A stretch of DNA of 64,000 bases. Origin: JAHEFT01 sp963700705. GTDB taxonomy: Bacteria > Pseudomonadota > Gammaproteobacteria > Xanthomonadales > SZUA-36. Shown one piece after another: positions 33,154 to 42,897 of this stretch. Position 1 is the first letter of the stretch. Each line of letters opens with the position of its first letter. The stretch lies in assembly GCA_963700705.1 (NCBI GenBank), contig CAVOYQ010000016.1:1-64000 (forward strand). The letters are read 5' to 3'. Made by a program: the position numbers and the translations under genes. The notes below the pieces were generated by a model. That model saw only the letters and a program-made list of their open reading frames with translations. It ran no database searches and was not told the DNA's origin.

Positions 33154-33279
33154 TTAGGACTCCGGCTGAAAAAGGGAATGATAACGCGAACGGCGATGCG
33201 AAACCACGAGCTTGCCGCACGCTGTCAATTCATGCCAGATTGATCCATAATTGACTTGGGAAACGATCCTCCAGTATCT

Positions 33280-33308
33280 TTGAATCCATATGTAAAATGA
33301 ATTGTAAT
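33280..33308 (+). promoter_or_regulatory. Promoter of the FimX-like gene
   Basis: TTGAAT (33280-33285), 17-base spacer, TGTAAT (33303-33308). The start would be near 33315, leaving a leader of about 60 bases with GGAGG about 10 bases before ATG 33378. Confidence 0.6.
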
Positions 33309-33377
33309 TAATTGATTCTTACTGGATAAGTGTGTTAAAACTAATGAATAGGTAAGGGGCATGGAGGCCTGTTACGC

Positions 33378-35406
33378 ATGCACAGCGTTAATCTCTTAGT
33401 CATAGACCGATCACCTGAGTCCGCTGAGCATATCAATTCATTGCTCCGCAATTCCGGAATTAAAATTCATGTATTACACGTACAGACCAGCTCCGAGGTC
33501 AAGCGTGCACTGGACCATGATTCTCCGGTTTTAATCCTCTATGCCAACCCCGATCAATCCGATGCGCCGATAGAAGACATCAACGAACTTTCCCTGGCTT
33601 TCAGTGTTCCCCTGGCGCTGTTCACTCCGATGGATGACCCTGAAAAGCTGACGAGAATCCTGGGCTCGACAGCCTGCTTCGTCATCAATTCTGAAAATGA
33701 AAATTTGCTTACCAGCGCGGTAGAGCCGCCTGATACGAAACAGCGAAAACGAGCGGAACTTTGAAAAACAGCGGGAATTCGTCGAAGAACTGGAACACCG
33801 CTACAACCTGCTGCTGGACAGTTCGCGTGACGCCATCGCCTACGTCCACGAGGGACTGCACGTCTACGCCAACCGAGCTTACCTTGAAGCCCTCGGAGTC
33901 ACGGAAGCAGAGGAGATCGCCGGTCTTTCGCTGCTTGAAATGCTGGATGCCGGCGACGTTAACTTGAAAATCATTATTCAAAGGACTTTCGAAGGGTCAA
34001 TTTCCGGCCGGACCGCTTGAAGTCAAGGTTTCGAGGCCGGACGCCAACACGTTTGGAGCAAACCTGGTATTTTCACCCGCCCGTTACGACGGTGAGGATT
34101 GCATCCAGATGATGATGCAGATCAGGGATTCCGCCAATGAGCTGGCAGCGGAACTGGAACGTCTGCGCACGCTTGACCCGTTGACCCGGCTGCATAACCG
34201 GAAGGCGTTTTCGGATGCCCTGGAAGCCTGTATCGCCTCACCTTCGGCCAACGACACCGCAGCCGTGTTCTACGTGGAAACAGACAATATAAAGGACCTG
34301 CAGAACGAACTCTCCCCCGAGGCGATGGATGCCTTTGTTTCCGATCTTGCCGAAATGATCAGGAAGTCAATGGCTCCCGCCGACTTTGCCGCGCGCATCA
34401 GCGACAATGGTTTTGCGATCCTCATGGCCCGGCCGACCAGCGCTCAATTGGAAAAAGCCGGCCGCGAACTGGTTTCTGCATACCGTAGCCACATCATCGA
34501 TATCGGTGACCGTGCGCTTTCAGCCTCCTGCAGCATGGGCATGGCCGCTGTTGGTCGCCTGGCCACCAGCGCGCCTGACATCATTAGCCTGCGCACGCAA
34601 GGCACATGCGGAAGCGGCGGAAAAAGGCGATCAGCTGATTGTCTACAGGCCGCAGTCTGACCGCGGTGACCGCCGTCAGCGGAGAACAGGAGTGGATTGA
34701 CCGCATCAGGGTCGCCCTTTCCAACCAGGACTTTTACAGCGTGCAGCAGTCCATTGTCGATCTGGATGGCGAAGGCGAACAGATGATGGAAAACATCACC
34801 TTCATGCGCGGTGAGGACGGCGATTACCCGTCACGGGAATTCCAGCAGATCGCCGATCGAAACGACCTCGCCGGGACGATTGACCGGCACGTCATTCCGG
34901 GCCTGTTGAAGACCTTCGTGGACAGCGAGGAACGCCAGGTCATCAGCCTGAGCAATAATTCGATTCTCGATTACGGTTTCCCCGGCTGGTTCGCAGAGCA
35001 ATTGAAGTTGTCCTGCGTGGAGGGCAGCAGGATTATCCTGCAAATTGCCGCCAACGCGGCGGTCACCAATCTGCGCCCGGCGCAGCGCCTGATGAAGGAA
35101 CTCAGTCCATACGGTTGCCAGTTGGCTGTCAGCCTGTTTGACTCGGAACGGCGCACACGCCAGTTGCTGGAACACCTGGATGTCTCGTTCATCAAGATCG
35201 ATCCTGCATTGACTGAAAACATGACGGCCATTACCAAGAACCAGGAAGCAGTGAACAAGATCGTAGAGGCCGCTGAAAAGCGTGGTGTTGCCGTCATTGC
35301 CGACGAAGTTTCAGATACGGCCAGCCTGGCGGTCCTGTGGCAATGCGGTGTCAAGTTGATCGCCGGAACGTTCCTCAGGGAATCCTCACAGGTGCTGGCA
35401 AAATAA
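33378..35406 (+). CDS. FimX-like REC-PAS-GGDEF-EAL protein, four apparent frameshifts
   Basis: Read in successive frames the region forms one protein of about 675 residues: receiver-like domain (MHSVNLLVIDRSPESAEHIN); PAS (LLLDSSRDAIAYVHEGLHVY); degenerate GGDEF (LDPLTRLHNRKAFSDAL, where the GGDEF site reads ISDNGF); degenerate EAL (AGTIDRHVIPGLLKTFVDSE, LLEHLDVSFIKIDPALTENM) lacking the EAL triplet. This layout is that of FimX, a c-di-GMP-binding regulator of type IV pili. Frame changes, each as if one base were extra, lie near 33722, 33970 (AAAA), 34587 and 34655. Either sequence errors or a pseudogene. Confidence 0.8.
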
Positions 35407-35427
35407 AAAGTCATTAAACTCTGTCCG

Positions 35428-36283
35428 ATGTACCGGACAGGCAGATTCGCCCCTTCTCCGACCGGAGAGTTGCATTTCGGCTCCCTGATAGCCGCGGTCG
35501 CAAGCTATTTGCAGGCAAAGTCTGCAGGCGGCCAGTGGCTGGTCCGTATCGAGGATATTGATCCGCCGCGGGAGGTGCCCGGCAGCGCCGGGCGGATTCT
35601 GCAGGAATTGCAGAGATTCGGATTAAAGCCCGATCAGCCGGTGCTTTATCAAAGTACACGAACCGAAGCCTATGAAATCGCGATCAGGCAATTGCTGGAT
35701 TCCAACCAGGCTTACTGGTGTGGCTGCAGCCGGTCCGAGCTGCCCGCAACCGGCGCCATACCCCGGCACTTGCAGCCGTGGCATACCGGCAGGGAAAACA
35801 CCCCGCTCTGTCCGCCTCAGGGTCAGTGATGAAATCATCGCTTTTACCGATCTTATCCAGGGCCTGGTAGAGGAAAACCTGTCGGAATCCGTCGGCGATT
35901 TTGTCATCCGCCGGGCCGATGGCCTGGCGGCCTATCAACTGGCCGTAGTCGTGGATGATGCGTTCCAGGGCGTGACCGAAATCATGAGAGGGGCCGATTT
36001 ACTGGATTCCACCGCTCGGCAAATCTATCTGCAGACATGCCTGGGGCTTGACACACCCGCGTATGCCCACCACCCGGTTGCGCTCGGGGAGGACGGCGCC
36101 AAACTGAGCAAACGTTTTAATTCAGATCCTGTCGCCGCGCTCAGCGCGGAGCGGGCGCTGGAAGCAGCGCTTCGATTTCTCGGCCAACCCTGCCCCCTGG
36201 GTCTCAGCCAGGCCGGGCTTTTGAACTGGGCATTGGAAAATTGGCAACTCTCGAGGATTCCCCGCACGGCATTCACGCTATAA
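35428..36283 (+). CDS. gluQ: Glutamyl-Q tRNA(Asp) synthetase, frameshifted
   Basis: Makes glutamyl-queuosine at the wobble position of tRNA-Asp. The first part (GRFAPSPTGELHFGSL with the HIGH-like site, VRIEDIDPPREV, YWCGCSRSEL) stops at 35829. The +1 frame carries the rest (IAFTDLIQGLVEENLSESVG, DFVIRRADGLAAYQLAVVVD, LSKRFNSDP). The switch is near 35792-35804 in GGGAAAACACCCC, again one base extra. Repaired length is about 284 residues, as expected. Promoter for accA lies in its last codons. Confidence 0.88.
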
Positions 36284-36284
36284 T
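36279..36284 (+). promoter_or_regulatory. Candidate -10 for accA
   Basis: Perfect TATAAT at the end of gluQ, 27 bases before the accA ATG. No convincing -35 at 16-18 bases. Confidence 0.4.
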
Positions 36285-36310
36285 GCCTGTTCATTCGTGT
36301 GAGCAATGCA

Positions 36311-37267
36311 ATGAATTCCAATTATCTAGATTTTGAACAGCCCATTGCCGAATTGCAGGCCAAGATAGATGAACTGAAAAACGTCGGCTCGGATAACGCC
36401 ATCAATCTCGACGAAGAAATTCAGCGGCTGCAAGCCAAGATGCGCACCAAGATTACCAGCATATTCAAAGATCTTACGCCCTGGCAGATCTCCCAATTGA
36501 GCCGGCATCCCCTGCGCCCTTACACGCTTGATTACGTTGAAAAGATCTTTGACGACTTCCACGAATTACACGGTGACCGCGCGTTCGCCGACGACCATGC
36601 CATCGTTGGCGGGCTCGCCCGGTTCAGGGGCCGCTCCATCATGTTCATCGGCCAGCAGAAAGGCCGGGATACCAAGGCAAAGGTATTTCGGAATTTCGGC
36701 ATGCCGCGGCCCGAAGGTTACCGCAAAGCCTTACGGCTGATGCACATGGCAGCGCGTTTTCATCTGCCTTTGATCACCTTCATCGACACGCCGGGAGCTT
36801 ACCCGGGCGTGGGTGCGGAAGAACGCGGGCAATCAGAGGCGATCGCAAAAAACCTGCAGGTGATGTCCCGGCTTCCGGTACCGATTATCTGCACCATCAT
36901 CGGGGAAGGTGGTTCAGGTGGCGCACTGGCCATTGGCGTCGGCGACCGGGTCAATATTCTCGAATACAGCACTTATTCGGTCATCTCGCCGGAAGGTTGT
37001 GCCTCGATCTTGTGGAAGGATGCCGCCAACGCGGAAGAAGCCGCAACCGCATTGGGCATCACTTCCGATCGCCTGAAGTCATTGGGGCTGGTGGATGAGA
37101 TCATTCCTGAGCCTTTGGGCGGTGCACACAAGGATCCCGTGGAAGTCGCCAAACGAATCGCGGATTGCGTCGAAAAACAACTGGCTGAACTCGAGAAGAA
37201 AACCACCGATCAACTTGTCGAGGACCGTTTTCGCCGACTGCTCAGCTACGGTGAATTCCAGGACTAG
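36311..37267 (+). CDS. accA: Acetyl-CoA carboxylase carboxyltransferase subunit alpha
   Basis: 318 residues; catalyses malonyl-CoA formation with AccD in fatty acid synthesis. MNSNYLDFEQPIAELQAKID matches the family N-terminus, so ATG 36311 is preferred to GTG 36299. TFIDTPGAYPGVGAEERGQS, GEGGSGGALAIGVGD and SVISPEGCASILWKD are conserved. Confidence 0.98.
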   Translation: MNSNYLDFEQPIAELQAKIDELKNVGSDNAINLDEEIQRLQAKMRTKITSIFKDLTPWQISQLSRHPLRPYTLDYVEKIFDDFHELHGDRAFADDHAIVGGLARFRGRSIMFIGQQKGRDTKAKVFRNFGMPRPEGYRKALRLMHMAARFHLPLITFIDTPGAYPGVGAEERGQSEAIAKNLQVMSRLPVPIICTIIGEGGSGGALAIGVGDRVNILEYSTYSVISPEGCASILWKDAANAEEAATALGITSDRLKSLGLVDEIIPEPLGGAHKDPVEVAKRIADCVEKQLAELEKKTTDQLVEDRFRRLLSYGEFQD

Positions 37268-37322
37268 TACCGTGACCCATGAATTTCGATACGACCAGCG
37301 CGTCGCTGACCGGTCAGGGTAA

Positions 37323-38678
37323 ATGAAACCCGAAGTATCCGACTTCTGCAGCCAGCACCTGCTCGACAGCCTTGCCCGTCTGCCCAGGCCGAGAAAATAC
37401 TGGATCGGATTCAGTGGCGGCGCTGATTCCACAGCCCTGCTGCAGGCGATGCATGAATGCCGTGAACAGCTGTCCGTATCCTTCCAGGCCGTACATTTTC
37501 ATCACGGTTTACAACAGGGCGCAGATGCCTGGGAAGAACATTGCCGCGCGTTTTGCGCCGAACGGGATGTGCCGTATGTTTCCAAAAATCTTGAAATCGA
37601 TTTTTCAGGCAGAAGCAGCCCCGAGGAAACGGCCCGCAACTGTCGCTATCGCGCGGTTGCCGAAATCCTCGGACCCGATGAAATGTACCTGACAGCCCAC
37701 CATGCCGAAGACCAGGCGGAAACCCTGTTCCTGAACCTGATGCGCGGCAGCGGGATTGAAGGCCTTGCCGGCATCCCCGCACTGCGCAACCTGGAAAACG
37801 GGTGGGTAGCAAGGCCGCTTCTGGACCGGAACCGGCCGGAACTGGAACGTTTTCTGCAATTGCGAAACATCGAATGGCTGACCGATCCTTCGAATGCGGA
37901 CACCACATTCGATCGAAATTACCTGCGACAGGAACTTTTTCCCCTGATGGAACAACGCTGGCCGGGGTTACGGCGGCGCTTGTTCCGCACCGCGAGGAAC
38001 GCCCGCATCACCGCCGGCGCCATGGCCATGTTCATTGAAAGCCAGTCCGGTGAACTGATCCGCGACCGGTTCAAGATGCCGCTGCACAAGCTCCTTGAAC
38101 TGGAACCGGAAATGCAGACACTGATTCTGCGCCAGTGGCTGCGCAGGCACGAAGTGCCCGTGTTGCCGGAAGCCCGGCTCACCGAGTTTCTCGAACAGCT
38201 GGCAGGCGCGGAATTGACCAGCCAGGCCGAAGTCCAATGGGAAGACTGGATGATCAAGCGGTATCAGCACGATCTGTGGCTGCACCGGCGCAATCCTTTC
38301 CTGGCGTGCCCGGCAAAAAAATGGAAGCACGGCATGAAACTCGACATCGGTCCGGATTCCGGCGGGCTCCGGTTGGTGGGCGAGCCCGCTTCGATTCCCG
38401 CCTCCTGGAAAGTCCGTGCGCGTAAATCCGGGGACCGGATACGCCTGGTGCCGCACGGACCGAGTCGCAAACTCAAACAGTTGTTCAGGTCTGCGATGAT
38501 ACCGCCCTGGCTCCGGTCCGGCATACCCGTACTCGAATGGGATGGCGAGGCCGTGGCGCTTGGGGACTGGGTCATCGGGCACCGCCTGCAAGACTGGTTA
38601 TTCGAGAACGACCTGAAGTACCAATGGCGCCCTTCCGATCCCGTATTGGGCCGGATACGGTCCGACTGCCAACGATAA
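37323..38678 (+). CDS. tilS: tRNA(Ile)-lysidine synthetase
   Basis: 451 residues. Modifies C34 of tRNA-Ile(CAU) to lysidine, changing codon specificity from AUG to AUA. PP-loop ATPase motif FSGGADSTALL at residues 29-39, then HHGLQQGADAWEEHC and TAHHAEDQAETLFLNLMRGS. The C-terminal tRNA-binding domain has VRARKSGDRIRLVPHG. Between accA and xseB. Confidence 0.97.
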   Translation: MKPEVSDFCSQHLLDSLARLPRPRKYWIGFSGGADSTALLQAMHECREQLSVSFQAVHFHHGLQQGADAWEEHCRAFCAERDVPYVSKNLEIDFSGRSSPEETARNCRYRAVAEILGPDEMYLTAHHAEDQAETLFLNLMRGSGIEGLAGIPALRNLENGWVARPLLDRNRPELERFLQLRNIEWLTDPSNADTTFDRNYLRQELFPLMEQRWPGLRRRLFRTARNARITAGAMAMFIESQSGELIRDRFKMPLHKLLELEPEMQTLILRQWLRRHEVPVLPEARLTEFLEQLAGAELTSQAEVQWEDWMIKRYQHDLWLHRRNPFLACPAKKWKHGMKLDIGPDSGGLRLVGEPASIPASWKVRARKSGDRIRLVPHGPSRKLKQLFRSAMIPPWLRSGIPVLEWDGEAVALGDWVIGHRLQDWLFENDLKYQWRPSDPVLGRIRSDCQR

Positions 38679-38688
38679 GCGGAATGTA

Positions 38689-38928
38689 ATGAAAGACAAA
38701 ACCGAAAAACTACCCGATTTTGAGAAAGCGCTCGAGGAACTCGAAACCCTGGTTGAGCAACTGGAATCCGGCGATTTGACCCTGGACCAGTCCCTGGCCC
38801 AGTTCAAGCGCGGTGTTGAACTCACCCGGCATTGCCAGGGTGTTCTGGACGAGGCACAGCAGGTTGTCCTCAAACTGATGGATACGGACGATGAAACATC
38901 AGCCGCTCCCTTCGATTCCAGTGACTGA
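38689..38928 (+). CDS. xseB: Exodeoxyribonuclease VII small subunit
   Basis: 79 residues. DFEKALEELETLVEQLESGD and LAQFKRGVELTRHCQGVLDE are the family signature. First of xseB-ispA-dxs, an order known from enterics; its 3' end overlaps ispA by 38 bases. Confidence 0.97.
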   Translation: MKDKTEKLPDFEKALEELETLVEQLESGDLTLDQSLAQFKRGVELTRHCQGVLDEAQQVVLKLMDTDDETSAAPFDSSD

Positions 38929-39805
38929 TTCGAACCAGTTGGTCGCTGATTGGCAGGACCGGGTTGAGACCGTCCTGGAGCAGCGCTTGCCACCCGACTC
39001 GAGTGAGCCGGTTTCACTCCACCGTGCCATGCGTTACGCGTCACTGGATGGCGGAAAACGTTTCCGGCCGGTCCTGGTTTACTCGGCCGGACGGGCATTG
39101 GGTGTCCCGGAATCAACACTCGACCCGGTCGCCGCAGCGGTCGAACTGATTCATGCCTACTCCCTGATACACGATGATTTGCCGGCGATGGATGATGATG
39201 ACCTGCGACGCGGCCGACCTACCTGTCACCGGGCTTTTGATGAAGCCACGGCCATCCTGGCAGGCGACGCCCTGCAGGCGCTGGCCTTTGAGATTCTCGC
39301 CAACGAATTATCCGCGGCCCTGCCGAATAACCTGCTGGCCATCAATACCATTGCCCGCGCCTGCGGTTCGATGGGAATGGCCGGAGGCCAGGCCCTGGAC
39401 CTGGATGCAGTAGGCCGGAAAATCAGTGAGCAGCAACTCACGACCATGCACCGCCTGAAGACCGGGGCCCTGATTACCGCGTCGGTTACGACCCCTGCAC
39501 TTTTGTCCGGCGCGGAAGCCGTCACACTGGAACACCTTTCGGCTTACGGGGAGTGCATCGGCCTGGCCTTCCAGGTGCATGACGACATCCTGGACATCAC
39601 CGGAGACAGCGAATTGACCGGCAAGAGCACCCTGGCCGACGTTTCGTTGAACAAACCCACTTTTCCGTCCATCCTGGGGTTGGAAAACTCCCGCAAAAGG
39701 GCACTTGACCTGCGCGATGAGGCCATTTTCCACCTGCAATATATCGATGGCGATACCGAGAGCCTGGCCTGGCTGGCCAATTACGTCGTTAGCCGGGACC
39801 GATAG
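38891..39805 (+). CDS. ispA: Farnesyl diphosphate synthase (polyprenyl synthetase)
   Basis: 304 residues. Condenses IPP with DMAPP/GPP to FPP. First Asp-rich motif HDDLPAMDDDDLRRGRPT, second FQVHDDILDITGD, plus DGGKRFRPVLVYSAG. ATG 38891 overlaps xseB; the alternative GTG at 38921 lacks a ribosome binding site. Confidence 0.96.
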   Translation: MKHQPLPSIPVTDSNQLVADWQDRVETVLEQRLPPDSSEPVSLHRAMRYASLDGGKRFRPVLVYSAGRALGVPESTLDPVAAAVELIHAYSLIHDDLPAMDDDDLRRGRPTCHRAFDEATAILAGDALQALAFEILANELSAALPNNLLAINTIARACGSMGMAGGQALDLDAVGRKISEQQLTTMHRLKTGALITASVTTPALLSGAEAVTLEHLSAYGECIGLAFQVHDDILDITGDSELTGKSTLADVSLNKPTFPSILGLENSRKRALDLRDEAIFHLQYIDGDTESLAWLANYVVSRDR

Positions 39806-39829
39806 CTTCCAGGCGTCAGCACAGATAAA

Positions 39830-41752
39830 ATGGAAAACATGAACAATCAGCGCTACCCATTACTCAGTTCGATCAATTCTCCCGCGGATTTGCGGCGCCT
39901 TGATGAAGAACAATTGCCGCAGGTCGCCGAAGAATTACGCGGCTACCTGATCGAGTCGGTCGCCACCAGCGGCGGGCACTTTGGCGCCGGCCTGGGTTGC
40001 GTCGAGCTCACCGTCGCGCTGCATTTTCTGTACGACACACCACATGACCGTATCGTCTGGGACGTCGGACACCAGGCCTATCCGCACAAGATTCTGTGCG
40101 AACGCGCGGGCAGTATCACCACGATCAAACAGAAACAGGGTCTGGCCCCCTTCCCCAAACGTTCCGAAAGCGAGTACGACACCTTCGGAACGGGGCATTC
40201 CTCGACTTCAATCAGCGCAGCCCTTGGCATGGCGGTCGCCTCGGCCCTGCAGGGTGAGAACCGCAAGTGCGTGGCCATAATCGGCGACGGCGCCATGACG
40301 GCCGGCATGGCTTACGAAGCGCTTAACCACGGTGGTGACCTCGACAATGACCTGTTGGTGATTCTGAACGAAAATCAAATGTCGATCTCCCCGAATGTCG
40401 GGGCCCTGACCAAGGTGCTGGGTCGCCTGATGAGCGGCCCCACGATGACCGGCATTCGTGAACGCGGTAAAAGCCTGATGCACCGCGATTCGCGGACCTG
40501 GCGCTTCATGAGTCGCTGGGAAGAGCACATCAAGGGCATGGTGATGCCCAGCACGCTGTTCGAGGAACTGGGCTTCAATTACCTCGGCCCCATCGACGGG
40601 CATGACATCCCTACCCTGGTGCGCACGATACGCACGGCGCGGGACATACACGGGCCCAACTTGCTTCACATCATTACCGAAAAGGGCAAGGGCTACGAAC
40701 CGGCTGAAAAAGACCCGATCAAGTACCATGCAGTCGGACCTTTTAACCCGGCGACTGGCGTCGTCTCCGGACCCTCCACCGAAAAGTCCAGGAAGAACTA
40801 TACCGACGTTTTCGGAGAATGGATGTGTGACATGGCCGAAGTCGACAATCGACTCCTCGCCATCACGCCCGCCATGCGGGAGGGCTCGGGACTGGTCCAG
40901 TTTCACGAGCGTTTTCCCGAACGCTACTTCGACGTCGGAATTGCAGAGCAGCACAGCGTCACGCTCGCAGCCGGAATGGCTTGTGAAGGCGCGCACCCGG
41001 TAGTCGCCATTTACAGCACTTTTTTGCAGCGCGCTTACGACCAGATGATTCACGACGTGGCGTTGCAGGACCTTCCGGTACTCTTTGCTATCGACCGCGC
41101 CGGATTGGTGGGTCCGGATGGCCCGACCCACGCAGGAAGTTTCGATCTCAGCTTCATGCGTTGCATTCCGGGCATGGTCATCATGGCGCCGGCGGACGAA
41201 GACGAATGCCGGCAAATGCTTTATACCGGGTTTTGCCATCCGGGACCTGCCGCAGTGCGCTATCCGCGCGGCCGCGGCCCGGGCGTTGAAATCCGGAAAA
41301 AAATGACCGCGATCCCGCTCGGAAAGAGCGTGACACTCCGCCAGGGAAGTGAAATCGCCATACTCGCGTTTGGCAGCATGGTGGAATCCTGCAAGACGGT
41401 CGCACAGCAACTTGACGCCACGCTGATCAATATGCGCTTCGTCAAACCCCTGGACCGTGAGGCCATCGTCCTGGCTGCGGCCCGGCACGCAAACCTGGTA
41501 ACGGTGGAAGAGAATGCAGTGGCAGGGGGTGCGGGGAGCGGTGTCAACGAACTGCTGGCTGCCGAAGGCCTGAAAGCCGGCATCCTTAACATCGGCCTGG
41601 ATGACAACTACATCCAGCACGGGACACGGGAGGAATGCCTGCACCTGGCGGGCCTGGACAGCGAGGGCATCCTGGCGAAAATCATCAGGCGTTTTGGCGC
41701 CGGGAAGCAGCGGTCTGTTCCGGAAGTTCCCTTGCGTCAGACCAGCGCCTGA
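39830..41752 (+). CDS. dxs: 1-deoxy-D-xylulose-5-phosphate synthase
   Basis: Thiamine-dependent first enzyme of the MEP isoprenoid pathway, feeding ispA next to it. 640 residues. VWDVGHQAYPHKIL, FGTGHSSTSISAALGMA, the TPP motif IGDGAMTAGMAYEALNHG, and the transketolase C-terminal part are complete. Overlaps the convergent yjdF-like gene by 16 bases. A 478-codon antisense frame inside is an artefact of GC-rich codon use. Confidence 0.98.
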   Translation: MENMNNQRYPLLSSINSPADLRRLDEEQLPQVAEELRGYLIESVATSGGHFGAGLGCVELTVALHFLYDTPHDRIVWDVGHQAYPHKILCERAGSITTIKQKQGLAPFPKRSESEYDTFGTGHSSTSISAALGMAVASALQGENRKCVAIIGDGAMTAGMAYEALNHGGDLDNDLLVILNENQMSISPNVGALTKVLGRLMSGPTMTGIRERGKSLMHRDSRTWRFMSRWEEHIKGMVMPSTLFEELGFNYLGPIDGHDIPTLVRTIRTARDIHGPNLLHIITEKGKGYEPAEKDPIKYHAVGPFNPATGVVSGPSTEKSRKNYTDVFGEWMCDMAEVDNRLLAITPAMREGSGLVQFHERFPERYFDVGIAEQHSVTLAAGMACEGAHPVVAIYSTFLQRAYDQMIHDVALQDLPVLFAIDRAGLVGPDGPTHAGSFDLSFMRCIPGMVIMAPADEDECRQMLYTGFCHPGPAAVRYPRGRGPGVEIRKKMTAIPLGKSVTLRQGSEIAILAFGSMVESCKTVAQQLDATLINMRFVKPLDREAIVLAAARHANLVTVEENAVAGGAGSGVNELLAAEGLKAGILNIGLDDNYIQHGTREECLHLAGLDSEGILAKIIRRFGAGKQRSVPEVPLRQTSA

Positions 41753-42336
41753 TTACGGATCTGCCGGTCGTGCAGCTTGCCCAGCACCACCAGGGCGAGG
41801 CAGGCACCGCACAGCGCCCAAAACATATCGGACTGGGTATCCCAGACATAGCCCTGGGTGCCCAGGAATGAATCGGCCGCTTCCGCGCTGAGCAACGCAA
41901 CCCACCACTCGACCAGTTCGTAGAAAGCACTGATTGCCAGGCAAATACTGATCACGATGAATGACAGCCAGCCCCGTTTGGCGACAACCCGGTTGCGGAT
42001 CAGGACTTCACGAATGACAATCGCGGGTACAAACCCTTGCGCCAGGTGTCCCAGCTTGTCGTAATTGTTGCGTCCCCCGCCCATCCATTCACTGACCCAG
42101 TCACCCGCGGGTACTTCAGCATAGGTGTAATGCCCGCCGACCATCAGGATAATGGCGTGCACCAGGATCAACCCGTAAGCGAGCGGTGTCAGCGGGAAAC
42201 GCGTCCGGGTCATTGCGAGGACAGCCAGGGCGACCAGCGCAGGCGTTACTTCCAGCCACCAGGTGGGATAATCATGCGGCTTCCATCCTGACCAAGCCAG
42301 GACCAGGAAGAAAACCAACAGCCAGATAATTTTCAA
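41737..42336 (-). CDS. DUF2238 (YjdF-like) membrane protein
   Basis: 199 residues, five to six membrane segments. Conserved DUF2238 blocks: VGGHYTYAEVPAGDW, GRNNYDKLGHLAQGFVPAI, AFYELVEWW and GTQGYVWDTQSDM. Function unknown. The start is TTG at 42336, directly after the uspA TAA, so translation is probably coupled to uspA. Confidence 0.88.
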   Translation of the reverse strand: MKIIWLLVFFLVLAWSGWKPHDYPTWWLEVTPALVALAVLAMTRTRFPLTPLAYGLILVHAIILMVGGHYTYAEVPAGDWVSEWMGGGRNNYDKLGHLAQGFVPAIVIREVLIRNRVVAKRGWLSFIVISICLAISAFYELVEWWVALLSAEAADSFLGTQGYVWDTQSDMFWALCGACLALVVLGKLHDRQIRNQALV

Positions 42337-42789
42337 TTATTCGGCTTCGTAGACCCTGACGGCCAGCACATCACAGGTCGAACCGTGAAGCACCGAATTT
42401 GCCGTGGCTCCGAGCAGCAACTGGACACCTTTCTGACCATGGGTGCCCAAAACAATCAGGTCCAGGTCATTTTCTTCCGAAAACCGCCGGATTTCACGGG
42501 CGGGTGTTCCGTTGAGGAAATGGCGGAAGGCTTCCGGCACGCCGGCTTTCTTGCCGATTTCATCGAGCTTCGCCCGTAGTTCGGACCGCAAATTTTCCTC
42601 AACTTCGTCCATGCCCACAAACACCGGGCCGTATGGCACGACGCCCATGTACACCGAATCCATCGGCTCCTGGACATAAATCAGGTGTATTTCGCTTTCC
42701 GGCGCAGCCACATCCAGCGCCCGGCTTAAAATGGCAGAGGACTCACTGCTTAAATCAATTGCAACTGCAATTTTCTTGTAACCAGACAT
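42337..42789 (-). CDS. uspA: Universal stress protein A family
   Basis: 150 residues. MSGYKKIAVAIDLSSESSAI and the ATP-binding signature GTHGQKG-x9-ANSVLHGS indicate an ATP-binding Usp. The frame is open upstream to 43755 through the divergent gene, but ATG 42789 is the family start. Confidence 0.94.
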   Translation of the reverse strand: MSGYKKIAVAIDLSSESSAILSRALDVAAPESEIHLIYVQEPMDSVYMGVVPYGPVFVGMDEVEENLRSELRAKLDEIGKKAGVPEAFRHFLNGTPAREIRRFSEENDLDLIVLGTHGQKGVQLLLGATANSVLHGSTCDVLAVRVYEAE

Positions 42790-42897
42790 ATCATTCTCCG
42801 CTCTGACAAAGCCCCTCGTTTTCATTCTACCCCAGGCTGGGCGAAAATGGATGACAGGGATCAAAGGCGTCCCGCCTGCAGGGGCTATGATTTCAAG

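Noticed and set aside
40208..41644. 478-codon open frame antisense to dxs
   Set aside because: Lies wholly within a clear dxs and has no recognisable protein features.
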